Source: Bactericera cockerelli
Taxonomy: Eukaryota > Arthropoda > Insecta > Hemiptera > Triozidae
Direction of reading: 5' to 3'
Assembly: GCA_024516035.1 (NCBI GenBank)
Contig: CM044956.1
Location: 25,641,101 to 25,705,100 of the forward strand
DNA length: 64,000 bases
This document shows, one piece after another, positions 43,623 through 56,171 of the stretch (positions are counted from its first letter, which is position 1; every line of letters begins with the position of its first letter). Below the pieces are notes generated by a model. That model did not search any database, was not told the DNA's origin, and saw only the letters and a program-made list of their open reading frames with translations. The translations under genes and the position numbers were made by a program.

Positions 43623-45975
43623 ATGAGCTACTTCCCAGTTTGGTTTATCTTTGCTGTAAGACTGTTTCATCTGTCTCTGGTCAGATCATGGTTTGTTCCT
43701 GATGAATATTGGCAAAGTTTGGAAGTGGCTCACAATTTTGTTTTCGGGTAGGTCATTTATTCTTTTATTCTTTACTAAAAAACAGATGTAACCTCTTTTG
43801 GAGAAATGAATAATTGCTTGTCTTTTGTTATATTAATCCCCCAAAAAACACTTCGTGTAAAAATAGTCGTCAAGTGTTGGAATAATTAAAAAGAACTGAT
43901 ATCAAAAACGTCAATTTTCTATGTTTCAAGGAATTATTTTTCACGTAATTAGTCACACAACAAAACAATAGTCTTGAAAGAACAATGTTGTATAGTTTTA
44001 CAGAACCACCACGTCCTTGACTACTGCACACTGTTTTGTTCTGAAATTTATCTGTGTAGTAATTGTTCTTTTTAATTATTCTAACACTTGACTATTTTTA
44101 CACGAAGTGTTTTTTGGGGGATATCACTTCTTTTTTATATATTGATGTTTCCTCTAATAAATGAAAAAAAAAAAAAAAAAAACTAATCGAAATTTATAAA
44201 TAAAAGAAAAAAACTATTTATTATTTATAATGTTCTAGACTCATTTTTAATAACATAGGTAAAGAAATATAAGTTCGACTTTTAAATTAAGGATGTTGAG
44301 ATACGCAGTAATATTATAAAATGTTAGGTAATTTATTTTTAACTAGTGAGGTGCATGCTCGAAAATTGTAAATAGTGTAAATAGTCATGTAAATAGTTTA
44401 ATGAAGTCTAAGTTCCATGGAAAATCTGAATATGCAATAAAATTCAGGTCGATCCATTTAAGATTTTGAAGTTGACTTTGAAATAACCTTGACGGATCTG
44501 CTAAGGTCATCATTGCATGTCCTCTTTTGAGCTATGAAACTGATCTCGGAATAGATGTTTTGTACACTTCCAACAGAGGCCTAGTAATCGCGTATCGCGC
44601 TGGTTCGCTTAAAATGGAACACCCTGTACAAGTGTACAATGTGAAGCAATCACGAGGAAGTATTTTGTCCATAATTGGCAGTGTATTTTAGTCTGGGCTC
44701 ATCGTTGGCAGGCATTGATCTGTTTAGCCACCTCACTCATCCTTTTAGGTTTCAGGCAAAGTGATAATGGGTCTCAATGAATTCGTATGAAAAAAATTAT
44801 GTATGTTTTCGTGCATTTCACGATTATTTCGGGTGTCCCGAAATAGAGTTTCGGTTGGTCTAAGAAGTCAAACAAAAGATCAAAGTTTATTTCTGTATTA
44901 AACATTTCACATTCTGAAATTCATATTGAACTTTTAGCTGGCTGAAAGTACATGAAATACATGGGAATTATGTTTACCGTTACCTTACACTCTGCCGCGC
45001 TTTTTTCTTTCGGTTCTTTGTATAGGGCGTTCTTCACACCTCGGTCGAGGTGTTTGATGAATTGTAAGTAATCGAGAAATATTAGTTTTGATTAGAGAAA
45101 TTTGAAATGAAAATGAACTAGCCAAAGTCGGGAAACAATGAGGATTAATACTTAATGAGATTGCTTTAAGTGTAGGTGGGTAGGAGACTGAAGATAAAGC
45201 GTGGCCCAAAAATAATGTCAGACATTTTTTGAGCAAAAGACTTGGGAGGGAACATTTATACCGCGAAGAGGGATTTTGGGGGATCCATATTACATAAGTG
45301 CTTTATTTAGACTGTCAGCGCAAGATCCATTATGTATACACAAATTTGAAAATACCGTACTTATGTTTATGTATTCTGTTTATTTTTCTTCTAGGTATGG
45401 CTATTTAACTTGGGAGTGGACTGAAGGTATTAGAAGTTACTTCTATGTTGCGCTTGTTGCTGCACAGTACTATTTGCTCAAAATTCTACATTTGGATCAT
45501 GTTCAGCTTTTGGTACATATTAACAATTCTCTAAATCTACTGTCATTGGTACTTTAAATACACTGACAGTTATAATTATATGTAGTCTAAAGTTATTGTC
45601 ATTCAATAGTCCCCAAAAATTATATTGTGTCTGTGCACAGAAAAAACGGTATTTTTTTTTTTTTTTTTTTTTTTTTAAAGTGGTTTAACGTCGCTTTCAA
45701 CTGCCATGGTCATATCAGACAGGGTTTACCTCCATTCGCAGGAAACTCACAAACTGCTACTCACATTGACCTCACCCAGCTGAGTGGGGCGGGAAAGCCA
45801 GCGTCACGAGAATTAGAATTTGAATGGTCACCCATCCAAGTCTTAACCTCGCGGATGTCGCTTAACTTCGGTGTTCTGAGGAACCGTGTATTCAAATGCC
45901 ATCGACGCTGCAACGTAGTTTACAACGCAAAGAAAACCCTACAAACTAGTGCACACGCATACACAGTTACACACG

Positions 45976-46024
<49 letters not shown>

Positions 46025-47030
46025 GCGCGCGCACACCATACACACGCACGCACACACAATTACACACGCAACACGAATCATTTTATAATATTAGATATAA
46101 ACATGTTTTCAGATATTTTTTCCCCGCCTGGTTCAGACCCTGATCTCCACACTAGCCGACCTATATCTTCTCCGCTGGGTAGCAATGATGACGTCACCGC
46201 CTGTAGCCACTCTAGCAGGAATATTTAATCTGGCTAGTGCTTGTGTGGCGTACTGTGCAACTCGTACTCTCATCAATACTTTGGAGATGAATCTGGCTTG
46301 TTTTGCACTATATGCATATCCCTGGGAACACGTAAAAAGAAAAAATGGTGAGGAAATTGTTGATTATGTCGTTATTTACACTTTATTCTATTACTAGCTA
46401 ATCTGTACCAAATTTGGAGTCATGCCATTTCGGAGCTGCTCTGATTATGAAACCACGTGAGCTCAACCTATATGTATGGGAATATTTTTTGTTAGAAATA
46501 ATCCAATAATAACACTGGTAAGCCGGCGTCTATATGTTTCGAGACCACCCTGTATAAGTGTATAGTTGTATACTGTAGGTACTGAAAAAGAATACTTCTC
46601 TCATTCTAGATTTTCGAAAACTTGAAACGTATTTTTAATGTTCTGCAATTGTAAGGAACTTTTTCCCATTATTCTTATTTATATTAGATCGAGCATATTT
46701 ATGGATAGTTGCCATGAGCTGTCTGGTGAGACCTACTTCTTGTATTGCGTGGCTGACCTTGTGCCTGAACGACATAGCTCAATCAGCGTCACCATGGAAA
46801 CGCGTTCTCTACGATATTTTCCCTGTTGGGTAAGTTTTAATTACTAGTTGATCTAACTGATCAGAGCTCACTTCAGATCACATAAGGGAAGAAATATTTC
46901 ATAATTATCAGATTTTAAATAATTAAGGATCATTCAAAATATATATATCAAATAACATGTATCAATCATACCCTGAAAAATTCAGCTCGACAGCTTTGCC
47001 AGCCTATCACACACACACACACACACACAC

Positions 47031-47120
<90 letters not shown>

Positions 47121-50100
47121 ACAGACACAAAAGCCACCAGAAATTTACCGATACGGAAAAACAGTGATGAAAAGGTGAAAAAGCTCGTTTATCTATGTAA
47201 ATTTGCCCCTTGTCCCCCGCGGCTGACGCCCCAGTCAGAATATTTCAAAATCCTTCTTGGAATTTTAGAATTTATGTATATTTGTATTAAATTTTTAGAA
47301 AATTTGTTACAATGGTTGGCACAATAATATACAAAACAAATTAATAATTACTTAATACAGAGAGAAATAAAAATAATAACAATACTGACTAAAAAATGTT
47401 TACTAAAACTTCAAAATTAATAAGTACACTCAACTGAAAAAATACTTGCTAAACAACTTCTAATTAAAATTAAAAAATAAATAATTTTCTTGCATCCTGG
47501 ATTACCTACAATGGTGAAATTGATGGTAACTAAATAAATGATGTAACCTAATTATTATCTTGTAAAATGAATGCTCTAATTTTCAGTGCTCCACTTACAT
47601 AGTTACAAATGGAATTTAACTGTTTTTTATTTTTTACATCTAAAACCTGTCTTATGCTATTAATATTTAGGCCTAAGAACTGATTTCTGAGAGCACTATA
47701 TTGAGGACAAGAAATTAAAAAGTGAGCCAAATTTTCTGGTTCCTGCTGATTACACACAAGACACATGTGTTCTGTGTCCCAAGTGTACCATATTCTACCT
47801 ATATTAACCTTCATGATTTTTTTTTAATGTATTGTAAGAGGTAATCAATTAAGTAACTAAACACTAATGATTTTTAATGGTGAAAACCCCAATCAAGAAT
47901 GAAAAACATTGAATGAACAAAAAATTATTTGCCTCAGATTATTTGCCCTCGCGCTCTCCACTCTACTAGACAGCTGGTGTCAGCAGGGCTGGACTCTCAC
48001 CCCTTGGAACTTCCTACGTCTCAACATATTCTCTGGCGTTAGCGCTCACTACTCTGTCCACCCCTGGCATTGGTACTTCACCAGCGGCTTGCCCAGTGTG
48101 CTGGGAAGCCTGACTGTTCCTTTTTATTGCTACTCCTTGAGGATCATGTACCACGAGAAATGCCATCATCCGATTTTGTTTGGAACACTCATGTGGACAC
48201 TCCTTGTATACAGGTGAGTCCTTTGTATTTTTTTGTTGTTCTAACAATTGGCTGCAGCTGGGGGAAGTGATGGTCTCCATCCGATTAAATGTTGGCTCGT
48301 TCTGAACCACATATTTCTGTGTGATCAACCATTATGAGGACTTGGGCTTTTTCTTAATAAACTATTAAACCCTTGGGAAACTGCTGGTTAGCCTGACTTG
48401 TTTGGGTTGACTATCCCGTTTTGCGCACATAGTCCTCTAGCGAGACCATTGCAATCCTTTGAATTTTACAAACTAAAACTTCGCGTGAAGCATCCATGTG
48501 ATTTTTTTGATTTTTACTGAATCAATCATTTTTTTTTTTTTTTTCAGTTGTATTGGACACAAAGAATTCCGGTTTCTTGTATCTCTGTGGCCAATTTTGT
48601 TATTGTATAGCTCTCTCCAGGTGTATTCTTGGCTGACCTCAGTTTCACGGTAAGTTTTCCTTTGAATAGTCCGCCGCGCCGGTAATTTTCATAACCAAAT
48701 ATGTGTTGCTGAGAAAACGACTCTTTGGGGGAAGAAATTTTGTGAATGGTACAATCGATTTTGAAGATATTCAAAATGAAGTAATGTGATTCTAAATACT
48801 AAAAAAGAAATATTCTCGTATATAATTTCGTATATAATCCTCTGCTTATCAACTGTGACGTAGCAAAATATCTGACACAAAAGTTCCTGTATTTCAAAAA
48901 AGTATTTGAATTATCACATTATTTTTATTAGTTGAGAATCTCGAAATTGCTAATCAAATTGACCATTTCTCCAATATTCATTTACTTTTCAGTGCCTGGG
49001 TGTATACCTTAATAGCAAGCGCCATCATCATAGAAACAGCTCTGCTCATTTTTTTCTCCCTGTTTCATCAAGTAGGCGTAATTAACGTGATGCCTCATTT
49101 GAGAGTTGAAAACCCCTCTGACAGTGTTCTCTTCCTGATGCCCTGTCATTCTACACCCCTCTACAGGTAAGTTTTATGTCCAATTGTCCACCTTATCTAT
49201 TGGTAGCACTTTGTCTCGACCAGTTAATCACAGCACCAAATCTCTATTTCTCAACCTTGTAGAAAAAAAAACTTAAAAACACTGAGAGAAAAAAAATACT
49301 TGATACAAATATCCAAGTTCTTTAACGGAGATATATTATTTTAGGCCAGGCCTGCGGTGCGTTTGAATTAATCGAGGTATGGCCAAATTGTAATTAATAT
49401 GTATGTATTTTTAACTGCCCACAGTAGTTCAATCGGAAAACCTCAGATGCTATAGTAGAAAAGTTAACTTAACGAATAAGATATTGTAATATTTCTGGAA
49501 TAATCACATTATTACAACATTTTTCACATGTCCCGTGACACTTATCTTTCTTTGCATAAGAGAAAAAAAAGAGTACATAATTTCAAAAATGAGAAAAGTC
49601 ATCTGTTTGCAATCTACAGGGTGGGGCAAAAGTCTGTAAACCCCTGAGTTACTTTCGAATGGCTTCTTCGGTAAAATTAAAATTTTGTACGGTAAACCGG
49701 AGTAAAAAAAAACCTTCTTTTAGAGTGGGGCCAATTTTTGTCACCGGCTCCCATGTCGGGGCCAGGGGGGCTAACTTCATTTTTTTAATACGAACTCCCA
49801 CCTTGCCTTACATCTTTGGAAAGGCCTTTGAATAAAAAATACTTCGGTGCAAATTTTATTTTTCTGTTTTCAAAATGGCGTAGGTACATTTTCAAATTGT
49901 GTATGCATTGTAAAGAATAGAAACCCCTGAATAACTTTCACCTTTACCATGGATTTACTAATTACCACTTATTGTAACGTAATGTAATGTAGCCTTTATT
50001 TGTACATTTAAATTTACAGTATTTACACACAACATAAGTACATAGTATATGGGCGTCTTGTACAAAATCAAAAAAATACGGGTTCCTAATCCTCGCCTAA

Positions 50101-52304
50101 TTTTACACCTTTTTCGTTGGTCATATTGAAAAACCAAACTTAAGGGTTGTACAAGGTGAGATATTATCTTTTCTTGAAACACCCTTATGTGGGGAGTCAA
50201 GAGACGTAAAATTGCACGAAAAGACTGAAAAACTTTTATGTTACTATTACAGCTGTTCACCTACAAGTAGTCACTTTCCTAAGGGACAGTCTCTAACAAA
50301 GTCTATCTATATTTAAAACAAGTACCATCCAGTGGCCTCAGAAGCTTGATCGATAAGGCGCCGTACTTATAATCAAGAGGTCGTTGGTTCAAGTTCCTAG
50401 TTTAAGGAAATATTTAGTAAAGTTAGTATAAGATATTTTTTATATCAAGTTTCAGCACTCACTGTACATTGAAGATGGCTGAAATTTGCACGGGCTAATC
50501 TCTGAACCAACTCACAGTAAAGACCATATTTCATTAAAATCCGATGAGAATTGTAGGAATAATAAAATTCTATAATCTCAAAATGACCTTATTCCTAACT
50601 AATGCCGGGTCCACACTAAGCGAACATTGTTAGCTAACAATGTTCGCGAACAAAATGTGCGGATAACATTGTTAGCTAACAATGTTATCCGAACAATGTT
50701 ATTCTGAATGTTCAGCAAAGCCGTCCACACTGAAGTAACTTGAATAACATTGCTTTGAACGCAAACCATTTTGACTTATACAAATTTTGTGTTCCTGATC
50801 CAGACCTTTTTGAATCAGTTTCTTTCTTTTTATCTCGTCTATAAGCTTATAGGAGGGAGTTCAACTTTCTTGACAATAAGTCAACACTTATTCCAAATTA
50901 CATAGCTAATGCATGAAGAGCATCCTTCTTCTTGATGGTATTATTATAGTCCTTGCAATCTGTCTTATACAAACACTCATTCATACTCTTTAAAAGCCTT
51001 GATTAAGTCCAAACATTTTCTTTGTGCCAATCTTCCATTTTAAATAAATAAGCTAGTTTCAAAAAACTTGGCAAAATAAGATTACTAAATAAGCAGGTAA
51101 GCACAAGGAAGCTTAAACACTGTACGGGAAGAAAGAAATACTGAAGTGGAGAAGGGGGGAGGGTAGGTGCAGGTAGCGAGAGGAGGAAAAACATCCAAAT
51201 AACATTTTTTCCTTTGATATTTACCGACAATTTTTGGAACATCAGATTTTGTTAGCGAACATAGGTCTAATAACTCTAATAACATAATTTGTTATTAGAA
51301 AATGTTTTTACGACTTTTTTAAATAACATTTTTCGCGAACATTGTTAGCTAACAATGTTCGCTTAGTGTGGACCCGGCATAAGGGCCAAATGGCTCCTTT
51401 TAGGATAATGAAACAATAAAAAGGGACACCTACCATTTACGAGAAAAAAAAATGAGCCATCGTTCATGAAAATCGGTCCCGTAGTTTTGCCTGTAGAGCG
51501 GTCAACGTCAAGGAAGAAGCAGAAAAAGATGGGAAAAAAATGACGTTTTCGAAAGTTGGTTTTCTCCAAATTAACTAAAACGATTTCGATTGTTCTTTTT
51601 TTAAAGCTTGTCTATTATCGTGCCCCGATCTGTATATATAGTTTCCTCCTCTTCCAATTTCCTCAATCACTTACTTTTTCTCCTACAACTACACGAAATG
51701 TGCAACTACTCCTACAACAACTACCGACATGGGGTTCTCGAGTTTAAGCGTTTTAAACATACAAACACACAAACGATTCACTTCATAAAATAAGATAATA
51801 AAGAAACTTCCGTGTTTTCCCAGTCATCTCCATGTCAACGTATCTACCCGCTTCCTCACGTGTGAACCTCACTTGTCCTCACTCCCTCCTCTCTCACCTT
51901 ACATGGATGAGGCGGACACGTTCTTCCGGGATCCCCAGGTCTGGCTGAGGGACCAGTATGAACATTTCAGTGAAGAGGAAAATGACACCAATCACGGAAA
52001 GTCTCTTGTTTTCGACACTCAGGCAATTATTACTGACAAAAATGAAACACTTGTTAACCATACTATCCCTAGTAGGAATCCACTTGTTTTAAATGAAAAT
52101 ATCAACAAATCAACATCTAGTTTGAGCTTTACAAATTCTCTTCCTGGTGTCGTGGTTTGTTTCGACGTCTTGGTTCCTAAGATACAAGGGTGGTTAAAAG
52201 ATAAAGGTTATGTATTGAAAAAGAAGCTGTATCATACGCTTTTTCCGTTAGAGTCCCGTATAGGACGGTTTGTGATGTTGTATGGTAAATCCTTAGCCAA
52301 ATGA
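43623..52304 (+). CDS. PIGB: GPI mannosyltransferase 3 (PIGB), eight coding exons
   Basis: ER membrane enzyme adding the third mannose to the GPI anchor (GT22 family). Exons: 43623-43747, 45395-45512, 46113-46347, 46688-46829, 47938-48213, 48548-48649, 48993-49166, 51824-52304. All introns are GT-AG, phases agree, and the 1653 coding bases give about 550 residues (human 554). Exon 1 has WFVPDEYWQSLEVAHN with the luminal acidic DE of the family. Exon 2 has YGYLTWEWTEGIRSY, exon 3 RLVQTLISTLADLYLLRW and TRTLINTLEMN, exon 4 LVRPTS, exon 5 HPWHWYF, exon 6 GHKEFRFL, exon 7 MPCHSTPLY, exon 8 YMDEADTFF and RIGRF. Hydrophobic segments throughout fit a multipass protein. An acceptor-like tract just before the ATG hints at a 5' UTR exon. 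Introns are full of transposons but no exon is damaged. Confidence 0.95.
43838..44120. mobile_element. MITE with CCCCCAAAAAACACTTCGTG ends (PIGB intron 1)
   Basis: Inverted ends of about 60 bp (ccccc-aaaaaacacttcgtg ... cacgaagtgttttttggggg), 283 bp. A half copy is at 52365-52500, and related outer ends bound the hairpin at 62868-63407. Confidence 0.8.
44755..45070. repeat. Diverged copy of the pll-downstream element interior
   Basis: Matches 19515-19830 and 25865-26160 in order: tcaatgaattcgtatgaaaa, tttcacgattatttcgggtg, gaaattcatattgaactttt and cacctcggtcgaggtgtttg. More diverged than those two copies. Inside PIGB intron 1. Confidence 0.65.
45652..45911 (-). repeat. 5S rRNA-derived SINE, minus strand (PIGB intron 2)
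   Basis: Same family and length class as 41914-42188, with poly-T first and the 5S-like head at the right end. It differs mostly by single missing bases in short runs (for example cccagctgag for cccagcctgag), which may be sequencing or assembly indels. A possible target duplication is aacggta/aacgtag. Confidence 0.8.
45960..46075. repeat. (CA)n microsatellite, PIGB intron 2
   Basis: Long CA run with CG interruptions about 40 bases upstream of exon 3. Frames here read only Thr/His repeats. Confidence 0.9.
46990..47260 (-). repeat. (CA)n microsatellite and Helitron-like fragment, PIGB intron 4
   Basis: A CA run (about 47008-47119) abuts sequence matching the inverse of 24655-24790 (ccgatacggaaaaacagtga, then aaaaggtgaaaaagc and cccccgcggctgacg). 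This links the microsatellite to the Helitron-like family. Confidence 0.6.
47548..47814 (-). pseudogene. LINE C-terminal zinc-knuckle fragment (PIGB intron 4)
   Basis: The 88-residue minus frame has MCLVCNQQEPENLAHFLISC followed by PQYSALRNQF. This is the CCHC-like motif (C-x2-C-x8-H-x4-C) found after the reverse transcriptase in R1/Jockey-like LINEs. No upstream reverse transcriptase is attached. Confidence 0.7.
49617..49945. mobile_element. CAGGGTGGGG-type element end (PIGB intron 7)
   Basis: Starts TACAGGGTGGGGCAAAAGTC, a further Tc1/mariner-like terminus. The opposite end was not found, so it is truncated. Confidence 0.5.
50080..50265 (+). repeat. Fragment of the repeat at 1-700
   Basis: Shares taatcctNgcctaatttt, ttgtacaNggtgagaNat and gacgtaaaattgcac blocks with 285-440. 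Confidence 0.55.
50345..50410 (+). repeat. tRNA-like SINE head fragment (PIGB intron 7)
   Basis: A-box-like gcttgatcgataaggcg, anticodon region around cttataatcaag and B box ggttcaagttcc. Related to the head at 13195-13336. Ends are unpaired, so it is a decayed SINE head. Confidence 0.45.
50603..51379. mobile_element. 777 bp PIF/Harbinger-like MITE with perfect 28 bp palindromes
   Basis: Ends TGCCGGGTCCACACTAAGCG and its complement, flanked by TAA on both sides (50600-50602 and 51380-51382). Inside each end is a perfect 28 bp palindrome centred on TTAGCTAA within gaacattgttagctaacaat, and a second palindrome of the same design lies near 50655. The 3 bp TAA duplication suggests PIF/Harbinger (inference). 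It lies in PIGB intron 7 and carries no transposase. Confidence 0.8.
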
Positions 52305-52364
52305 TAAAGCATTGAATGCTGCTATATTCTAATGTACTAATTAGATTTGCAGAGATCCTAAACC

Positions 52365-52500
52365 CCCGAAAAACACTTCGTGTAAAAATAGTCGTTAAGT
52401 GTTGGAATGATTAAAAAGAACTGATATCAATAACATGAATTTTCTATGTTCGAAGGAATTATTTTTCACGTAATTAGTCTAATTCCATAAAAATACACTT
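52365..52500. repeat. Half copy of the 43838 MITE family
   Basis: Left half of the 43838-44120 element (cccccgaaaaacacttcgtg, then aaaaagaactgatatca), truncated on the right. It lies just past the PIGB stop codon. Confidence 0.65.
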
Positions 52501-52822
52501 CGTGAATTATGAAAGTTCTGCGGATACATTGTTAGCATTCAGGGGATTTATCGCTCGTCCAGGTGGGTGTAAAAATCTGTTAAGTGATAACGCCGCTCAG
52601 TTTCATTTGAGCATGTGTATGAAGACAATGAGAATTAAAATATTTTTAATGAAAACAAATTGATTTTCGCTTTACACCAGCACTTAGTCCCTGCGCTGGC
52701 GGTTGTTTTGAGAGGTTGATCTCCATAACGAATCAATGTCGACGTAAGACCATTGGTATTTTGACTTTGACATGGTGTCAGTTGAACACGTTACTCGTAG
52801 AAATCGAGCATGTCATAAACTC

Positions 52823-52985
<163 letters not shown>

Positions 52986-53249
52986 GGGAGAGATAGGCGA
53001 GTGAGGATATTAAAAATATTTGCTCGTAGGTAAGAAAGCTTGGCTCAGAATAAGTGCTTACTAATCAAAACACAGTGGCACCCCAATGCCAAAGACAGCA
53101 GATTTAGGACAACTTTACTATCTCTACATAGCAATTAATAACTCCACTGCACAGTTCTGAGTTAGAACTAAGGTACTAAAGTCACCATAGGTTTCAAAAT
53201 TTTGTGTGAAGAGAATCCTTACTGTGTACTATGGCAATATAAAAAAAGC

Positions 53250-53630
53250 CAACAGTCTTTTTTATTTTGTAGTCATGGAACAATAATTACTGTATTCAAA
53301 TTGTTAACACAACTTTTTGCTGGCTCTGGGGTTCGGGCCCGGGGCGGGACCTTCCGCATGGCAAGTGACTAGCTTACCCCTGAGCTAATCGTGCGCTTCT
53401 ATCGTTTCTCTTTGAACATACTAACACAAAATATTTTTTTTAAATACATTTTTGTATTTACCAAAATACATAGATAGTATAAACATAATAAAGACTGCAA
53501 AAGCCTATTTTTTTACAAAATATTATCTTGTTTTATTTTCAAGATTTCTGTTAGAGTAGGTAATTTGTAAATATTTGTTATTTTATTAGTATTGTTTATG
53601 ATAGAAGAACCCACCTACATATTTAAATGG

Positions 53631-53635
<5 letters not shown>
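53250..53635 (-). repeat. Repeat with tRNA-Gly-like head, copy 2 (minus)
   Basis: A tRNA-Gly-like head lies at about 53400-53335 (minus: gcgcacgattagctcag, cttgccatgcggaag). 53400-53635 is the inverse of 24240-24500, and 53250-53300 resembles the SINE body at 62430-62465. So the tRNA-like part sits between two repeat bodies. Confidence 0.55.
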
Positions 53636-53637
<2 letters not shown>

Positions 53638-53670
<33 letters not shown>

Positions 53671-55130
53671 GTACTTTATTTGTATTTTTATAAATCAACA
53701 AACATTTTTTCGAAAACAACAAAATGAAAGAACAATAAAAATAAACAAAAATTTAAAAATGTTCATCAATTTTTATGAATATATTAAAAATAGTATTTAA
53801 AGTTAAGGTGAGCTCCAATGTGCAAAGTTGCATGTGTTTGACCTCACCATTTATAAATATGTCATTTTTGTAAAAATAAATATTATATGTAAATATTAAA
53901 TTTATTACTAAATGTATAATTTTAAAATTATTGTAAAAGTGTTTATTTCCTCTGTTTTGTAACTAATAGTTAGGTATTGAAAATATGATAAAAAATTATA
54001 TTTACTACTTCTCGTACAATACTTAATATATAATATTTTTTTAAAACTTAGTCTTATTTATTTTTAGTTTTAAATCTAGTTTATAATTTTAATAAGTTTT
54101 TCTCTATTTTGTTTTTCGTCTAACCATTTTCGTAGTTCATGTCTGATTACAAGTAATTCTCTTTCTTCTCTTATATTGTCAGGAATTGCATTGTATATTT
54201 TCGGTGCTATATAAGAAAAGTGTCTTCTAGTTAAGGAGTTATGCACTGTAGGGAGTATTAGTTGTCCTGTTTGTCGAGTATTATATAAATTGTTATTAAT
54301 AGTCCAGTAGTGTTTGTATTTTATGCTATATGTTGCTGTTTTGTATATGTATAAGTCATTAAGAGTTGGTACTTCAAATAGCCTGTATAGTTCGTCAGTG
54401 TGAAAAATAGTCTGTATAGTTCGTCTGTCTTTGTTCAGTATAGCTCTTAGTAGCATATTTTGTGTAGTCATCAGTTTAGTTAGTACGTTTTTATAAGCTC
54501 CACCCCAAGATGTAATGCAGTATTGTAGTAGTGACTGAGCCATTGAAAAATAAACTTCTCTTAAAATAGCTTTGTTACAGGCTTCTTTAAGGTTATTAAA
54601 AATATACATAAGGTGTCTTAGTTTGGTCTTTAGTAAGTTTACATGTCCTGTCCATTTAAGATGATTGTCAAGTATTATTCCTAAGTATCGTACATTTGTC
54701 TGTCTTTGTAGTGTTATAGTTTCTTTGTCTATGGTAGTTACTTGTATTGTAGAAATAGGTGGTTGTCCTCTATCGTCTATTGAAAAGGTCATGTAAGTTG
54801 TTTTGTTAAAGTTTAGTTGTAGAGACATACTTTTATACCAATTTTGAATTGTAAGATCTTCAGTAGCAAGTCTATGTGTCTCTTCCCAACTATCTGTTGA
54901 ATAGCAAATTGCAGCATCATCCGCAAAGCAATAAACGTGACCCTTACTTATTTTTGGTAAGGAATTAATGTAACAGTTGAATAAACAAGGGCCAAGAATT
55001 GTACCTTGTGGAATTGAAAAGGAATGACGATTTATTACATCAGATAGCTGGGAATTTAGTCTTAGTCGTTGTTTTCTGTCAGTCAAGTAAGAGTTAAACC
55101 ATTTCAGTACTATAATTTTATAAAATTATA
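53638..55130 (-). mobile_element. 5'-truncated Jockey-like LINE with poly-A
   Basis: A minus-strand frame of 336 residues (55086-54076) is the C-terminal half of a non-LTR reverse transcriptase. It has SIPQGTILGPCLFNCYINSL, then the catalytic YCFADDAA box, LNFNKTTYM, RYLGIILDNHLKW, and a long thumb region ending in KIWLD-like sequence. The 5' part (endonuclease, start of the palm) is missing. The 3' region is AT-rich and ends in a poly-A of about 30 (poly-T on plus at 53638-53667). The frame is still open across all 336 codons, so the insertion is probably fairly young. Confidence 0.9.
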
Positions 55131-55189
55131 AAATCTAATAACAGCCTTATTTTATAAAATCTAATTTTTCTATGAAAATTCGCTAGGTT

Positions 55190-55386
55190 TTTGTTCAGAA
55201 TCAACTCATCTTATACAGGAACAAAGCACTGACCTGAAGAATAAGCCAGAGTCGGACTTTTTCGGAAAGTCGCAAGAAATCACTTTGTGCGGTTACGAAG
55301 GCGAATCCGAAAAAAACGGATTGCAGATCCGGGCTGGAAATATCGTCAGTAATCTACCATTATCGAGTGTAAACGTATTTTTAGCC
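55190..55386. repeat. Right arm of the pll-downstream TIR element
   Basis: Matches 20190-20383 and 26520-26728 (aacaaagcactgacctgaag, ggcgaatccgaaaaaa, then ...cccaccctgta). A solitary element end. Confidence 0.7.
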
Positions 55387-55622
55387 CACCCTGTAGATTG
55401 AATTTTAAATCTAATTATTATTATTATTATTATTATTATTTTTTTTTTTAAGGCTTTAATGGCAGGATTCTCAAATTGCTTGAGCTCTTCCACCCAACCA
55501 TTTGTTGCTGACTAGTAGTCAGCAACAATAGAAATAGAAGGAAATAAGAGAAGCAGTATGGGATAGAAATGAAAAAAAAAAAAGATGTAGAAAAAAGTAA
55601 CAATAATAATGACAATCAAGAG

Positions 55623-56171
55623 CTACGGAATATCAGAATAGAACTCCTCAACAAGGACTTTGAAACCGTCAATGCTTAGAGAATTCCTGATGTCTACTGG
55701 CAGGCTGTTCCAAAGACGAACTGCCCGAACATGAAAGGAGTTAGAGTAGGCTAGGGTTCTATGAACTGGAATCTCGAGCGCTCTTGTATTTTCAGACCTA
55801 GTGGAATATTGGCTCGTATTAGATAGATACTGGAAAGCATCATGTAAGTAGTGTGGTACATGTGAATGTAAAATTTTAAAAAGAAATAACAAGGTATGCA
55901 CCTTTCTTCTTTTGTTCAACCTCAGCCAACCTAGCTGCGAATAAGAATCTGACACATGGTCATACTTTCTGAGGTTACACACATACCTCACACAGGCATT
56001 TTGTGCCACTTGTAAACTTTGCGAAAGTTCCTCAGAAAGACTGCCGTACACTTGGTCGCAATAGTCAAAGTGAGGAAACACAAGACATTCCACTAATTTA
56101 CGCTTAAGATCCATAGGAAACATGGCTCGGAACTTTCCCAAGGTATATAGGCAATAAAAATATATAGGCAT
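55623..56171 (-). pseudogene. CR1/L2-like LINE C-terminal fragment
   Basis: The 182-residue minus frame holds the post-catalytic thumb/connection of a non-LTR reverse transcriptase: LKRKLVECLVFPHFDYCDQV, then RYVCNLRKYDHVS, LGWLRLNKRRK, and the ending RLWNSLPVDIRNS. No catalytic palm is present. A separate family from 53638-55130. Confidence 0.8.

Noticed and set aside
46957..47178. His/Thr repeat reading frame
   Set aside because: It is translation of a (CA)n microsatellite inside a PIGB intron.
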